Shown: positions 35,135-45,471, counted from the first letter of the stretch. The stretch is DNA of 64,000 nucleotides from Bin18 sp965200355 (GCA_965200355.1 OZ241351.1:1798001-1862000), one strand, 5' to 3'. Numbers and translations are program-made. The notes: generated from the sequence alone by a model not told the origin.

Positions 35135-36235
35135 TTACTCTTGCTCGTCCGGTGCCAAGGCCCGGCAATCGGTCGGCGTCCAGCCCACCTGGACCCGGTC
35201 TCCCACCAGCACCGCCCCGTGCCCGACGGTATTCGGAATTTTGATGATGAAGTCGGTGCTGCCACACACGGCGACCCGCAGGCGCAGGTGGTCGCCCAGA
35301 AAGGTCATATCCTGAATGGTAGCCTCAAACTGGTTGCTGTATAGCTCCGGCTTGGGCGCGAGGCAGACCCGTTCTGGCCGGATGGCCAGGGTGACCGGGT
35401 CGCCTGGCTTGCACGGCCCGACCTGGAAGGCTTGGACGACTTGGCCACCGGCCTCCACCCGCGAGATATCATGGGCGACGCTCAGGACCCGTCCGGGCAG
35501 CAGATTGTTTTCGCCGATGAAGCTGGCAACAAACGGGCGTTCCGGCTCTTCGTACAGCGTTTCTGGAAGGGCAATCTGCTCAATACGGCCACGGCGAAAG
35601 ACGGCGACCCGGTCCGACAACACCATGGATTCCTGCTGGTCATGGGTGACATACACGACCGTGACCCCGAGGCTGCGCTGAATACGCCGAATCTCATACT
35701 GCATTTCTTCGCGCAAACGACGATCAAGAGCGCCCAGCGGTTCGTCCATTAGCACCAGGCCGGGCTCAAACACCAGCGCCCGCGCAATGGCCACCCGCTG
35801 CTGCTGGCCGCCGGACAATTCGGTGGGCCGGCGGTCTTCAAGGCCCTCCAGACGCACGAGTTGCAGCGCCCGCCGAACGCGCTCCCGACGCTGCGCCGGG
35901 TCAATCCTGCGGACTTCGAGCGGAAACGCCAAATTGCCGCCCACCGTCATATGCGGGAACAGGGCATAGTTCTGAAAGACGACGCCAATATCGCGCTTGC
36001 GTGGCGGCAGCGCGTGGACCGAGCGCCCACGGATACGAATGGTCCCCGAGGTGGGCGCTTCAAAGCCAGCCAGCATCATCAGGCAGGTGGTCTTGCCCGA
36101 GCCGGAAGCCCCGAGCAGGGTCAGGAACTCCCCTTCGCGCACGCTCAGGTCCAGGTTGCGCACGACTTGGACCCGGCCATCATAGCTTTTGCTCACCCGC
36201 TCAAATTCAACGTGAGTGTTGTGGAGTGCGTCCAT
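35135..36235 (-). CDS. ABC transporter ATP-binding protein, PotA-like
   Basis: A 366-aa importer ATPase. Walker A GASGSGKT is at residues 42-49, the Q-loop in VVFQNYALFPHMTV, the signature LSGGQQQR, Walker B LVLMDEP, and the H-loop in VYVTHDQQESM. A C-terminal TOBE-like domain (from about 285: VTLAIRPERVCLAP) is the regulatory or effector domain of the CUT1/PotA group. It is the first gene of the minus-strand operon; the binding-protein gene starts 59 bp downstream. Confidence 0.93.
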   Translation of the reverse strand: MDALHNTHVEFERVSKSYDGRVQVVRNLDLSVREGEFLTLLGASGSGKTTCLMMLAGFEAPTSGTIRIRGRSVHALPPRKRDIGVVFQNYALFPHMTVGGNLAFPLEVRRIDPAQRRERVRRALQLVRLEGLEDRRPTELSGGQQQRVAIARALVFEPGLVLMDEPLGALDRRLREEMQYEIRRIQRSLGVTVVYVTHDQQESMVLSDRVAVFRRGRIEQIALPETLYEEPERPFVASFIGENNLLPGRVLSVAHDISRVEAGGQVVQAFQVGPCKPGDPVTLAIRPERVCLAPKPELYSNQFEATIQDMTFLGDHLRLRVAVCGSTDFIIKIPNTVGHGAVLVGDRVQVGWTPTDCRALAPDEQE

Positions 36236-36330
36236 GTTGATCCTGCGCCACTCGCCTGGCGGGCGTCCAAAGCCGGCTGCTGCGCCTCAGAACACGCGGA
36301 AGGTATACTGACCAATCCGAGCGAGCCGTG

Positions 36331-37662
36331 TCAAGTTCGGGGCGAGGCGGTCTGACCGGCTGGTTCGGCTTGCTGACCCGTTCTGATGCCGCGTCGTTCG
36401 TCCACCGTGAGCAGCAGCAATCCGCCCGTGACAAAAAAACCGACCACTGAGGCCACCCCCAGACGTTGGCTGCCCGTTGCCTCAGTGATGATACCCAACA
36501 GCAGGGGGCCGGCAAAGGTCGTAATTTTGCCAGAAAAGGCGAACAGACCGAAAAAACGAGTCGCGTGCTGCTCTGGCACCAAGCGCGCCATCAGCGCGCG
36601 GCTGGCGGATTGATTCGGCCCCACAAATAGCCCCAGGCTCAGGCCGGCCAGCCACAGCCAGCCAACGCTGGGGGCCCATACTGCCAGCAGGCTACACACG
36701 GTCAACGCGAGCAGCGTCACCAGGATGGTGCGCTTGCCGCCCAGCCGGTCGTCTACAATACCGAACACACCTGCGCCGATGCCGGCAGCGATATTGAGCG
36801 CAATGCCGAATTGGATGACCTCCGACAGGCTCATCCCAAACGTGCCGGCCGCGTAGATGCCGCCAAACGCGAAAATGGTAATCAGCCCGTCATTATACAG
36901 CAGCCGGGCGGCCAGCAGCCGGGCAATGTCTGGATAATGCCGCAGCCGCCCGAAGGTGTGTTGCAGCTCGCGGTACGCCCCCGTCCGGGGAGCGGCCGGC
37001 CCGCTCTGGTGCGGCTGGCGCGGGGCGAACACAAACAGCGGCAGACTGAACAGCGCGAACCAACCGGCCGCCAGCAGACAGACCGCCCGGTAGTTGAACC
37101 CTGCCTCGGTACTGATGCCGAACAAGGGCTGCGGGCGTGCCAGCACGGCCAGGGCGAGGACCAAGCTCAGCAGGCCGCCGGCATAGCCCAGCCCCCAGGC
37201 CCAGCCCGACAGCCGCCCAACTCGCTCGGCCGGGGCCAGTTCGGGCAGAAAGGCATTGTAGAAGACGGTGCTTAACTCGAAGCCGACATTGGCGACCACG
37301 AACAGAGACAGCGCGATCAGTCCGGCCCAGGCCCAGTCTGGGTGTACGCCGGTCAGCCCCGCGCTGGCCACGCAGCACACCAGGGTGCACACTCCCAGGC
37401 AGGTGAGCCGCCGGCCGTGACGGTCGGCCAGCGCACCGAGCAGCGGGGCCAAGACTGCCACTAGTATGCCGCTCAGGCCGACCGCGCGCGACCACTGGGC
37501 CGTACCGGTCACCTCGTCCGCGGCAATGGCGGTCGTAAAATAGGTGGCGTAGACAAAAGTGACCACCAGGGTGGCGAACGCTGAGTTGGCCCAGTCGAAC
37601 AGCGCCCAGGTCGCCAATGTCCGCCGGGGCGGAGGCTGGACGCTGGTGGGGCTGGTGCTCAT
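36331..37662 (-). CDS. MFS transporter, UMF1 (Atg22-like) family
   Basis: A 443-aa protein with about 12 transmembrane segments. The N-terminal FDWANSAFATLVVTFVYATY is the signature of UMF1 (vacuole-effluxer Atg22-like) carriers, and a second hallmark, GLFVGPNQSASRALMARLVP, occurs in the C-terminal half. Bacterial members are of unknown substrate; the fungal relatives export amino acids. It lies upstream of the ABC ATPase gene on the same strand with a 95-bp gap, so it may or may not be co-transcribed. Confidence 0.87.
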   Translation of the reverse strand: MSTSPTSVQPPPRRTLATWALFDWANSAFATLVVTFVYATYFTTAIAADEVTGTAQWSRAVGLSGILVAVLAPLLGALADRHGRRLTCLGVCTLVCCVASAGLTGVHPDWAWAGLIALSLFVVANVGFELSTVFYNAFLPELAPAERVGRLSGWAWGLGYAGGLLSLVLALAVLARPQPLFGISTEAGFNYRAVCLLAAGWFALFSLPLFVFAPRQPHQSGPAAPRTGAYRELQHTFGRLRHYPDIARLLAARLLYNDGLITIFAFGGIYAAGTFGMSLSEVIQFGIALNIAAGIGAGVFGIVDDRLGGKRTILVTLLALTVCSLLAVWAPSVGWLWLAGLSLGLFVGPNQSASRALMARLVPEQHATRFFGLFAFSGKITTFAGPLLLGIITEATGSQRLGVASVVGFFVTGGLLLLTVDERRGIRTGQQAEPAGQTASPRT

Positions 37663-37768
37663 GGCCCACCACGGTAGCAGGCCGCCCGCGCGCTGACGAG
37701 AGGCCGTCGGCCTGCTCCGAGCGGCCGGCTGAGGCCGTCAGGGGCGCAGGTCGGGTGGATGTGGCCTG

Positions 37769-39610
37769 TCACCGACTCTGCCGGTAGAAAAACAGCAGCG
37801 CGCCCAGCACGGCTATAATACTCAGCCCGGTTTGCAGCCCGTCCGGCAGGCCGAGCTGGAGGCGGCTGAAGCCCAGGCTGGCGACCAGCGCAAGGCCCAC
37901 ACCGGTCAGGGCCTCACCGGCAATGGCACCCGAGGCCAGCAGCATACCGGGCTGAGAGGCCGTGGCGTCTGAGGTGGGGGGGCGCTGACGGCGCAGGCCG
38001 GCGGCCAGCAGGCCGCCCAGAAAAATCGGAACGCTCAGGCCAAGCGGCAGATACATGCCGACCGCTACTGGCATGAGGTGGAGCCGGAAGGCAACCCCCC
38101 GCCGGGCGAGCAGCCGATCCACCCCAACCAGCAAGAGGCCAATCAGGGCTCCAGTCCCGACCAGATTCCACGGCAGATGGCCCTCGCCAAAAAAACCGCG
38201 CGCCAGACTGGCAAAGAGTTGCGCCTGGGGCGCGGCAAGTTCCTTGCCGCCAATACCGCCGGGCGTCTGGTCGTGCAGTAGCTGCAAGACGGGGGCCATG
38301 ATCAGCGCTGCCACGGCCACGCCGGCGATCTGCATGATTTGCTGGCCGCGGGGCGAAGCGCCGACCAACTGCCCGGTCTTGAGATCGTTGCACACATCAC
38401 CAGCCGTGCAGGCCGTACAGCACACCACCGCGGCCACCCCCAGGATGGCCAGCATCCCGGTTGTGCCCGTGAAGCCAAACAGGCTGAGCAGCAGTCCGGT
38501 CGCCAGCACGGTCGTGATGGTCATGCCCGAGACCGGGCTGTTGGAGTTCCCGACCAGACCCACGATATAACTGGCGACCGCGGTAAAAAAGAGCGCCATG
38601 ACGAACAGGATCGCGCTGGCCGTCAGGGTCACATCCATCCGTTCGGTAAACAGAAAATACACACTGGCGGAGAGGGCCAGGCAGCCCAGCACCAGGGCGC
38701 TGAGCCAGCCCAGCGGCATATCCTGGGCCGCGTCCAGCGCCCCTGTCGGCTCTGTCCGGGCAGCCGGGAGCAGCGCACCGACGGCTGTCCTCACGCCGCT
38801 CCACACCTGCCCAATCGCCACCACGCCACCCACGACCATAGCGCCAACCCCGATATAGCGGACCTGCTGTGACCAGACCGCATAGGCGCGCTCAACCGGC
38901 TCTTGGGGACTCGTCACACCGGCGCTCAAAATGGGCAGGGTCAGCAGCCACCCCAGCCCGCCCCCCAAAAATACGAGGGCCGCGATATTGAGCCGGACGA
39001 TCAGGCCCACGCCAAAGAGGGCGACGGACAGGTCGCTGCCCAGATAGACGACACTCTTGCCCACCAGCCACGCCCCTTCAAGCGTCCCCTTGAGGACGCC
39101 GACAAAACTCACCAACGCCTTGAAGACACAGCCAAAGAGGGCCCCTTGGATGACTTGGCGGGCGTCCTGTTCACCAGCCTGTTGCCCGGTCCGCAGGACC
39201 GCGGCACACGCCACGCCTTCGGGAAAGGGCAGGGTGTCAGAGGTGACAAACACCCGGCGGAGCGGAATCATGAGCACGATACCGAGCAGGCCGCCGGCCA
39301 GGGCAACCAGCGTGGTCAGCACGAGATCAAACTCCGGCCACACGCCGACCAGCACCAGAGCAGGCATGGTAAAGATAATACCGGCAGCCAGAGACTCACC
39401 CGCAGACGCTGCGGTCTGGGCCTGGTTGGCTTCCAGCACCGACTGCCTGCCCAGCAGGACGCGCAGGAGCAGCAGGGAGACCACCGCGGCCGGAATGGAA
39501 GCCGAGACGGTCATACCGACCTTGAGGCCCAGATAGACGTTGGCCGCGCCCATGATGACTGCCAGGGCCAGCCCGATGGAGATAGAGTAGACTGTCAATT
39601 CCTGCCGCAT
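37769..39610 (-). CDS. OPT-family oligopeptide/metallophore transporter
   Basis: A 613-aa membrane protein with about 15 hydrophobic segments. The N-terminal MGAANVYLGLKVGMTVSASI, followed by VLEANQAQTAASAGESLAAG, is the conserved core of the bacterial OPT family (oligopeptides, iron-chelate-like metallophores). The second half repeats the pattern with DLKTGQLVGASPRGQQIMQI. It is divergent from hydantoinase genes at 39827, with a 216-bp intergenic region that shows no clear promoter to me. Peptide or siderophore import is the family-level prediction. Confidence 0.9.
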   Translation of the reverse strand: MRQELTVYSISIGLALAVIMGAANVYLGLKVGMTVSASIPAAVVSLLLLRVLLGRQSVLEANQAQTAASAGESLAAGIIFTMPALVLVGVWPEFDLVLTTLVALAGGLLGIVLMIPLRRVFVTSDTLPFPEGVACAAVLRTGQQAGEQDARQVIQGALFGCVFKALVSFVGVLKGTLEGAWLVGKSVVYLGSDLSVALFGVGLIVRLNIAALVFLGGGLGWLLTLPILSAGVTSPQEPVERAYAVWSQQVRYIGVGAMVVGGVVAIGQVWSGVRTAVGALLPAARTEPTGALDAAQDMPLGWLSALVLGCLALSASVYFLFTERMDVTLTASAILFVMALFFTAVASYIVGLVGNSNSPVSGMTITTVLATGLLLSLFGFTGTTGMLAILGVAAVVCCTACTAGDVCNDLKTGQLVGASPRGQQIMQIAGVAVAALIMAPVLQLLHDQTPGGIGGKELAAPQAQLFASLARGFFGEGHLPWNLVGTGALIGLLLVGVDRLLARRGVAFRLHLMPVAVGMYLPLGLSVPIFLGGLLAAGLRRQRPPTSDATASQPGMLLASGAIAGEALTGVGLALVASLGFSRLQLGLPDGLQTGLSIIAVLGALLFFYRQSR

Positions 39611-39826
39611 GGACTGTTACTTAGCCTGTTCTGGGCCGCCTCGGAAGAGTCGCAGCCCTCACCTCCGGGGTACCGGGCCGGCTTTTTGACTTGGCTTGGG
39701 CTACGCTCGGGACGAACGGGCACCCCGCCGCAGGTAGGGGGCAGCCCCCGGTGGTTGCCCGGCCCGCCTGGGTGCGGGAGGCCAGTCGAATATCTTGCCA
39801 GCGCGGGGAAAAAATTTTACAAGCGT

Positions 39827-41884
39827 ATGATGTCCTACCGGCTTGGGGTTGACGTGGGCGGGACCTTTACCGACTGCCTGCTGATTGACGAAGAACGCGG
39901 CAGGGCCGTCACGGCCAAGGTGCCCTCAACGCCGGCTGACCCGTCGGTGGGCGTGCTCAACGGGATTACGCTGGTGTGCGAACGGGCCGGGGCGGACGCC
40001 CGTCATATCGCCCACGTCCTGCACGGCACCACCGTGGCGACCAATGCCATTCTGACCGGGAGCGGGGCCCGGGTCGGCCTGGTGACAACCCAGGGCTATC
40101 GCCAAGTATTACAGATTGCGCGCTCTTTCGTGCCTGGCGCGCTGAGCGGCTGGGTGCTGTACAATAAAAGCGAACCCCTGGCCGCGCTGGAATGTACGGT
40201 TGAGGTGTCCGAACGCATCAGTGCCACGGGCGAGATTGTGGACCCACTGGACGAAGCCCAGGCCCGTCAGGCGCTCCGCAGCCTGGGCGCGCGGCAGATT
40301 GAAGCCCTGACTATTTCCCTCATCAATGCCTATGCCAACGGCCGGCACGAGCAACGCCTGCGGACGCTGGCGGCAGAAGAACTGCCCGGCCTGCCGGTCT
40401 CCCTGTCGTCCGAGGTCATTCCAGAAATGCAGGAGTACGAGCGGACCATTACCACGGTGGCGAATTCCTACGTTCGGCCGGTGGTGGAAACCTATATGTC
40501 CCACCTCAAGACCGAGCTGGCCAAGACCATGCGGGAACCCAAGCTCCATATTCTTCGCTCAGACGGCGGCTTGGCTTCGGCCCAGGCTGCCGGCCACTAC
40601 CCGGTGCATTTGCTGATGAGCGGGCCCGCCGGCGGAGTCTCGGGGGCCATTTGGGTGGCCGGCCAGGCCGGCTATCAGAACCTGCTGACGTTTGATATGG
40701 GCGGCACCTCGACCGACGTGGCCCTGGTGCAAGCCGGCCAAGCCCAGCTGCGACGGGAGACCACGGTCGGCGATGTGACGGTTCGGGCGTCCTCGGTTGA
40801 TGTGCGCTCGGTTGGGGCCGGCGGCGGCTCGATTGCCCATGTGCCAGCGCTGACCGCGGCCCTGCGCGTTGGCCCGCACAGTGCCGGCGCCGACCCTGGC
40901 CCGGCCTGTTATGGCAAGGGTGGCACCGCGCCCACGGTGACGGATGCCAATCTCGTGCTCGGCTATTTGCCGGCCGTGACCCGGCTGGGTGGAGCAATGG
41001 CCCTTGACCGAGCCGCGGCTGAGCAGGCGGTCGGCACGGTCGCCCGCGGGCTGGCGCTGTCGGTCGAACAGGCGGCGGCCGGCATCATTGCTATGGTGAA
41101 TGAAAAAATGTTCAGCGCCCTGCGGCTGATCTCGGTCCAGCAGGGCATTGATCCGCGCGACTATGCGCTGATCGCCTTTGGCGGCGCCGGCCCTTTGCAC
41201 GCCAACGCCGTGGCAAAGCTGTTAGGCGCGTGGCCGGTGATTATTCCCAGGGGGCCGGGAGTGCTGTGCGCCTATGGAGACGCCACCACCCGCTTACGCA
41301 ACGAGACCTCCCGCACGCTGCTGCGTCCGTTGGCACAGCTTGAGACGGCCGAGGTGAGGGCGGTATGTGACGAACTCGCCCAGGCCGCGGCCCGTGCCCT
41401 TGACGCCGAAAACGTGCCGCGCCCCGAACAAACGACCAGCTTTGAGGTCGATCTCCGCTACCACGGCCAGGGCACGCTGCTCACCCTGGAACTGGAGCCA
41501 CAAGAATTGTCGCGTCTGGGCCTGCCGGCAGTTGGGGAGCGGTTTGACCGCCTGCACGAGCAACTGTACTCCTTTGCGCTCGACTCCGCCCGTGAACTGG
41601 TCAATATCCGGGCCGTTGTACAGGGCTCAGCCCCCGCGGTGCGGCCCTATCGTGCTGAGCCGGGAGACGGCAATCCGGCCCGCGCGGCAATAGGGGAACA
41701 GCCGGTGTTTCTGACCAATACGAGCCGGCCAGCCGTGGTCTATGACCGCGCGCGCTTACACGCTCATGATGTTATCCGTGGTCTGGCCATTATCATGGAA
41801 ATGGACGCGACCAGTCTGATTCTGTCCGGCCATATCGGGCGGGTTGATGCGTCTGGCAATATCCTGATTACCCCGGAGGCATAA
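39827..41884 (+). CDS. Hydantoinase/oxoprolinase subunit A (HyuA-like)
   Basis: A 685-aa ATP-dependent hydrolase subunit of the hydantoinase/oxoprolinase family. The N-terminal DVGGTFTDCLL is the ASKHA-type phosphate loop; HGTTVATNAIL, FDMGGTSTDVAL and SAGADPGPACYGKGG are further nucleotide-binding motifs. ATG 39827 (or the adjacent ATG 39830) is the natural start; the same frame is open far upstream, but that extension is antisense to the OPT gene and has no family similarity. Subunit B follows 61 bp downstream, so a heteromeric ATP-dependent ring-opening enzyme for hydantoins, 5-oxoproline or related compounds is expected. Confidence 0.92.
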   Translation: MMSYRLGVDVGGTFTDCLLIDEERGRAVTAKVPSTPADPSVGVLNGITLVCERAGADARHIAHVLHGTTVATNAILTGSGARVGLVTTQGYRQVLQIARSFVPGALSGWVLYNKSEPLAALECTVEVSERISATGEIVDPLDEAQARQALRSLGARQIEALTISLINAYANGRHEQRLRTLAAEELPGLPVSLSSEVIPEMQEYERTITTVANSYVRPVVETYMSHLKTELAKTMREPKLHILRSDGGLASAQAAGHYPVHLLMSGPAGGVSGAIWVAGQAGYQNLLTFDMGGTSTDVALVQAGQAQLRRETTVGDVTVRASSVDVRSVGAGGGSIAHVPALTAALRVGPHSAGADPGPACYGKGGTAPTVTDANLVLGYLPAVTRLGGAMALDRAAAEQAVGTVARGLALSVEQAAAGIIAMVNEKMFSALRLISVQQGIDPRDYALIAFGGAGPLHANAVAKLLGAWPVIIPRGPGVLCAYGDATTRLRNETSRTLLRPLAQLETAEVRAVCDELAQAAARALDAENVPRPEQTTSFEVDLRYHGQGTLLTLELEPQELSRLGLPAVGERFDRLHEQLYSFALDSARELVNIRAVVQGSAPAVRPYRAEPGDGNPARAAIGEQPVFLTNTSRPAVVYDRARLHAHDVIRGLAIIMEMDATSLILSGHIGRVDASGNILITPEA

Positions 41885-41945
41885 ATGCCGGAGGCAGGAA
41901 GCCCAAGGGCGCAGGTGGCAGACGCAAGAAGAAGGAGGAGCGACC

Positions 41946-43964
41946 ATGCCGGCCACGATTATTGAGACCAATCCGCAAGCGGGCAGCCCTCTGCCACGTG
42001 TTCCGGTCGATCCGATTACGCTCGACCTGATTGAAAACGGCCTGGTTGCGGCGCGGGAACAGATGGACGCCCTGCTGTTTCGGACTGCCATGTCGCCCAT
42101 TATCCGCGACCAGCGCGACGGCTTTCCGGTCATCACCAGCCGGGAGGGCAAACTCTTGGCCGGACAGTTTGGCTCGCCCGTGCACGGCTTTACCGAGGGG
42201 TATGCCGGCACGATTGAGGAGGGCGATGTCTTCCTGACCTCAGACCCGTATGCCTGTGACGGGGCCATCAGCCACGCGAACGACTGGCTGGTGTGCATGC
42301 CGGTGTTCAAGCATGGCCGGTTGCTCAACTGGTCGGCCATGTTCGGACATATGGCCGATATCGGCGGCAAGGTGCCGGGCAGTATGCCTACTGATTCCGA
42401 ACAGATATTTGAGGAGGGCATTTGCATTCCGCCCGTCAAAATTTTCAGCCGAGGCGTACTCCAGGAAGAAATCCTGCGCGTCATCCTGCATAACTGCCGC
42501 ATTCCCGAGTGGAACCGGGGCGATTTTCATTCCATTGTGGCGGCCTGTCGGATTGGCGCTCGCCGCTGTGTGGAAATGGCCGAACGGTTTGGCGAAGCGG
42601 TCTATGTCTCGGCCCTGCACGACCTCCTCGACCGCAACCGGCGCGCCATGCAGACGCTCATCCGCGAGACTATTCCCGAACAGCCACGCTCCTTTGAGGA
42701 CTATATCTGTGACGACGGCATGGGCATGGGACCGTACAAAATTGCCTGTCGCCTGTGGCGGGAAGGCGAGCGGATCGTTTTTGACTTTACGGGGACGGAC
42801 CCGCAGTCGGTCGGCTCAATTAATTTTCTGTTGAGCGAGCAGATGTTTCGGATGTTCTGCGGCCAGTTCATGATTAATTTTTTCGACCCTCAGATTCTCC
42901 TCAACGACGGATTTTTTGATCTGGTTGAGGTCCGTATTCCCGAAGGCTGCTTGCTCAAGCCGCTCAAGCCGGCGGCGCTGACCAGCCGCACCCATGCCCT
43001 GGCGCGCATTTTTGATGTGTTGAGCGGTTTATTAGGCCAGTCCAACCCCGACTATATGTGCGCCGCGGGATTCTCGGACAGCCCGCATTTGATGTATTCA
43101 GGCTACGACCAGGCTGGGGACTGGTTCCTGCTTTTCCAGATTGGTTTTGGGGGGATTCCTGGCAAACCGGGCGGCGACGGGCCGGACGGCCACTCCTTAT
43201 GGCCGAAGTTCATGAATGTCCCGAACGAATTTATTGAGAGCTATTTCCCGGTGCGGATTGAGTGTTACGAGACCATCCCGGATAGCGGCGGGCCGGGACT
43301 GCACCGGGGCGGTAACGCCATGAATGTGGGCTATCGGTTCCTGGCCCAGGGTGTGATTTCCGTGCACGATGACCGCTGGTTGACCTATCCGTGGGGGGTG
43401 CGGGGCGGCCTGCCGGGCGGGCGGAGTACGAAAATCATCGAGCGTGCGGACGGGCGGCGTGAGCGGTTGCCGTCCAAATGTGACCGGGTGCGGGTCGAGG
43501 TCGGGGACAAGCTGCTGTTCAAGACGTGGGGCGGCGGTGGCTGGGGGAATCCGCTGGAGCGGCCAGCCCAGAAAGTCGCGGCGGATGTGGACCGGGGGCT
43601 GGTCACACGGGAGGGGGCCAAACGCTACGGCGTGGTCCTGCGGGACGACCTGAGCGTGGACGAGCCGGCCACCACTGCGCTACGGGCCGAGCTGGCGCGG
43701 CAGCGCGGCCCAGTCCAGTTGTTCGATTTCGGTGGCGACATTGCCGAGTTGAAAGCGCGCTGCAAACAAGAGACCGGCTTCGACCCGCCCCAGCCGCCGA
43801 CCTTTGCCGCCTGGGTCCGGGCGCGGCAAGCAAAGGCCCCGGCGGCGAGCCCTGACGACTACGCCGCCGGCAGACCTGGAAAAGAGGCCCTCACTCCGGC
43901 GTGTAGGACGGCTGGTTCAGATTCCAGTCATACTCGTAGTCCACTGACCCGGCAAAGTCCTTGA
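41946..43964 (+). CDS. Hydantoinase/oxoprolinase subunit B (HyuB-like)
   Basis: A 672-aa partner of the preceding subunit. Family landmarks are DPITLDLIENGLVAAREQMD at the N-terminus, SDPYACDGAISHANDW, a GHMADIGGKVPGSMPTDS stretch and the late GGGGWGNPLERP motif. AAGGAGGAGCGACC gives a strong ribosome-binding site for ATG 41946. The C-terminal ~30 residues (from about 640: GKEALTPACRTAGSD) are low-complexity and lie on top of the 3' end of the convergent DUF547 gene by 74 bp, suggesting loss of an original stop. Confidence 0.92.
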   Translation: MPATIIETNPQAGSPLPRVPVDPITLDLIENGLVAAREQMDALLFRTAMSPIIRDQRDGFPVITSREGKLLAGQFGSPVHGFTEGYAGTIEEGDVFLTSDPYACDGAISHANDWLVCMPVFKHGRLLNWSAMFGHMADIGGKVPGSMPTDSEQIFEEGICIPPVKIFSRGVLQEEILRVILHNCRIPEWNRGDFHSIVAACRIGARRCVEMAERFGEAVYVSALHDLLDRNRRAMQTLIRETIPEQPRSFEDYICDDGMGMGPYKIACRLWREGERIVFDFTGTDPQSVGSINFLLSEQMFRMFCGQFMINFFDPQILLNDGFFDLVEVRIPEGCLLKPLKPAALTSRTHALARIFDVLSGLLGQSNPDYMCAAGFSDSPHLMYSGYDQAGDWFLLFQIGFGGIPGKPGGDGPDGHSLWPKFMNVPNEFIESYFPVRIECYETIPDSGGPGLHRGGNAMNVGYRFLAQGVISVHDDRWLTYPWGVRGGLPGGRSTKIIERADGRRERLPSKCDRVRVEVGDKLLFKTWGGGGWGNPLERPAQKVAADVDRGLVTREGAKRYGVVLRDDLSVDEPATTALRAELARQRGPVQLFDFGGDIAELKARCKQETGFDPPQPPTFAAWVRARQAKAPAASPDDYAAGRPGKEALTPACRTAGSDSSHTRSPLTRQSP

Positions 43965-44781
43965 GACGGGCCGCCAGCCCCTCTTCAGCGTATTGGATGA
44001 GGTGCTTGAGTACGGTCTCCTGGCTATCGCCGAAATCCACCGCATACCAGTCGTAGATGCTCGAAATCATCAGGAAGTCGTCGTCTACGAAATCTACCCC
44101 GCGCGGATGGTTGATATAGGCGCGCGCGCCGGTGTCGAGCAGCGTCTCGGTGTTGGCCGCGCTAAAGGCCGTGGGTAACAGGTTTGGACAGCCGTAGCTG
44201 GCGCAGTTGACCGCGTAGTGAATCCGGTTGTCGCGCCAGATGGGCCGCAGGATGCCGTGTTCGATATTGTTGAGCGTCAACTCCTGGCCGGCGACGGTGG
44301 CGTGCACATCGTCCCAGGGGCCGGACAAGGGGAGCCAGCCCTCGTGTATGCTACGGATGGACTCCACCGGATAGGCGTTGACAACGACCTGTACGGTGAG
44401 CGCGTTGTAGAAGTTTATCCAGTAGGCTTTCTGTTCGGCCCGAGAGTGGGTCCGCGGGTCCAGGGCCTGCAAATGCGCTAAATAGGCGTCCAGCTTGGCC
44501 TTATCCTCAGCGCTGGCTTTGAGCGCGGCATAGTCGAAGCGGTTGATGCCCGACGGGTGGGCGCTGAGGTAGGTCGTCAGGAGGCCCTGCCAGGCCGCGT
44601 GGTCGATGGTGTTGGTATTGGTCTCGTCGCTGGCGTCCCAGGCCGCAATCAGTTCCGAACCGGGCGCGGCGTGGGCCATGGTCGGGCCAACGACGAACAG
44701 CACCAGGCCGAGCAGGCCGGCTCCCATCCGGGCGCGGCGTTTTATGGGGTGAACGGTATGGGTGGTGTCTGCCTGCGTCAT
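43891..44781 (-). CDS. DUF547 domain protein with signal peptide
   Basis: A 296-aa secreted protein. A signal peptide (LLGLVLFVVGPTMAHA) is followed by a DUF547 domain spanning about residues 80-290. Typical signatures are QKAYWINFYNALTVQVVV, LTLNNIEHGILRPIW and IHYAVNCASYGCPNL, with the two Cys residues usually conserved. AGGGAGC precedes ATG 44781. DUF547 proteins are widespread in secreted or periplasmic contexts with unknown biochemistry. The 3' end overlaps hydantoinase B convergently. Confidence 0.88.
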   Translation of the reverse strand: MTQADTTHTVHPIKRRARMGAGLLGLVLFVVGPTMAHAAPGSELIAAWDASDETNTNTIDHAAWQGLLTTYLSAHPSGINRFDYAALKASAEDKAKLDAYLAHLQALDPRTHSRAEQKAYWINFYNALTVQVVVNAYPVESIRSIHEGWLPLSGPWDDVHATVAGQELTLNNIEHGILRPIWRDNRIHYAVNCASYGCPNLLPTAFSAANTETLLDTGARAYINHPRGVDFVDDDFLMISSIYDWYAVDFGDSQETVLKHLIQYAEEGLAARLKDFAGSVDYEYDWNLNQPSYTPE

Positions 44782-45021
44782 CGTCGTTGCTCCCTGTCAC
44801 GATTGCCGTACTCACTCCCGTCGGTCTGGCTGAAGGGCTTTTCCTTGTCCTCATATCTGATGCTGGTGAGAAGGAAAAGTCCGTAACCCGGACTCGTGGG
44901 ATGATGCTGTCCCGTTCGTATCCACTCACGCTGCCATGCTCCCCATTGCCAGCGACTGCTTAATCCGTTAGGTAGGGGGGGCCGATTGAAACGGAGACAC
45001 CAATCCATGAGGAGGACCACA

Positions 45022-45393
45022 ATGAGAAAATTTATCAGCGTACTAGCCTGTGTTATCCTTGGAGCGCTCTGGCAGGCGTCGGCCTCGGCGTCTGGCTCTC
45101 TTTCGGCTGGTGGAGGCGTCAGCGCTCGGGACGCCTACACCCAGGGCAAGGCGCTGACCTTCAAAAAACTCGTGTGCTCGTCCTGCCCCATCCAGCGGGG
45201 TGAGTTGAACAAAGAACGCGCCCAAAGCCTGAAAAACAGTCTCGAAGCCCGGGATGCGGCAACCAAGCCGGGCACGCCGGACGATGAACATATCCAGGTC
45301 TTGTGTCCGGGGAGTCAGGGCGGCGACTGCGCCGGCAAGGCCGATGAACAGGAACTCGTCCACTATTATCTGACGCGCCGCTATAAGCTGTAA
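45022..45393 (+). CDS. Small secreted Cys-containing protein, unknown
   Basis: Not recognised. The 123-aa frame has a signal peptide (ISVLACVILGALWQASASA) and in the mature part a CSSC pair at residues 52-55, then single Cys at 95 and 103. It is not a c-type heme motif because no His follows the pair. GAGGAGG 8-10 bases upstream makes ATG 45022 convincing. The next gene, an outer-membrane barrel, starts 79 bp downstream; both are predicted to be exported, so a shared envelope role is possible. Confidence 0.68.
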   Translation: MRKFISVLACVILGALWQASASASGSLSAGGGVSARDAYTQGKALTFKKLVCSSCPIQRGELNKERAQSLKNSLEARDAATKPGTPDDEHIQVLCPGSQGGDCAGKADEQELVHYYLTRRYKL

Positions 45394-45471
45394 ACCGGTT
45401 GCCGTTGGAGCAGCCGGGCCGTAGCCCCAATACCCGCAATCCTCTTTGTCTATGAACAAGGGAGAAGACCG

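Noticed and set aside
38903..39826. 308-codon N-terminal extension of hydantoinase A
   Set aside because: It is antisense to the OPT transporter gene, has biased low-complexity composition, and family members start at DVGGTFTD preceded by a few residues.
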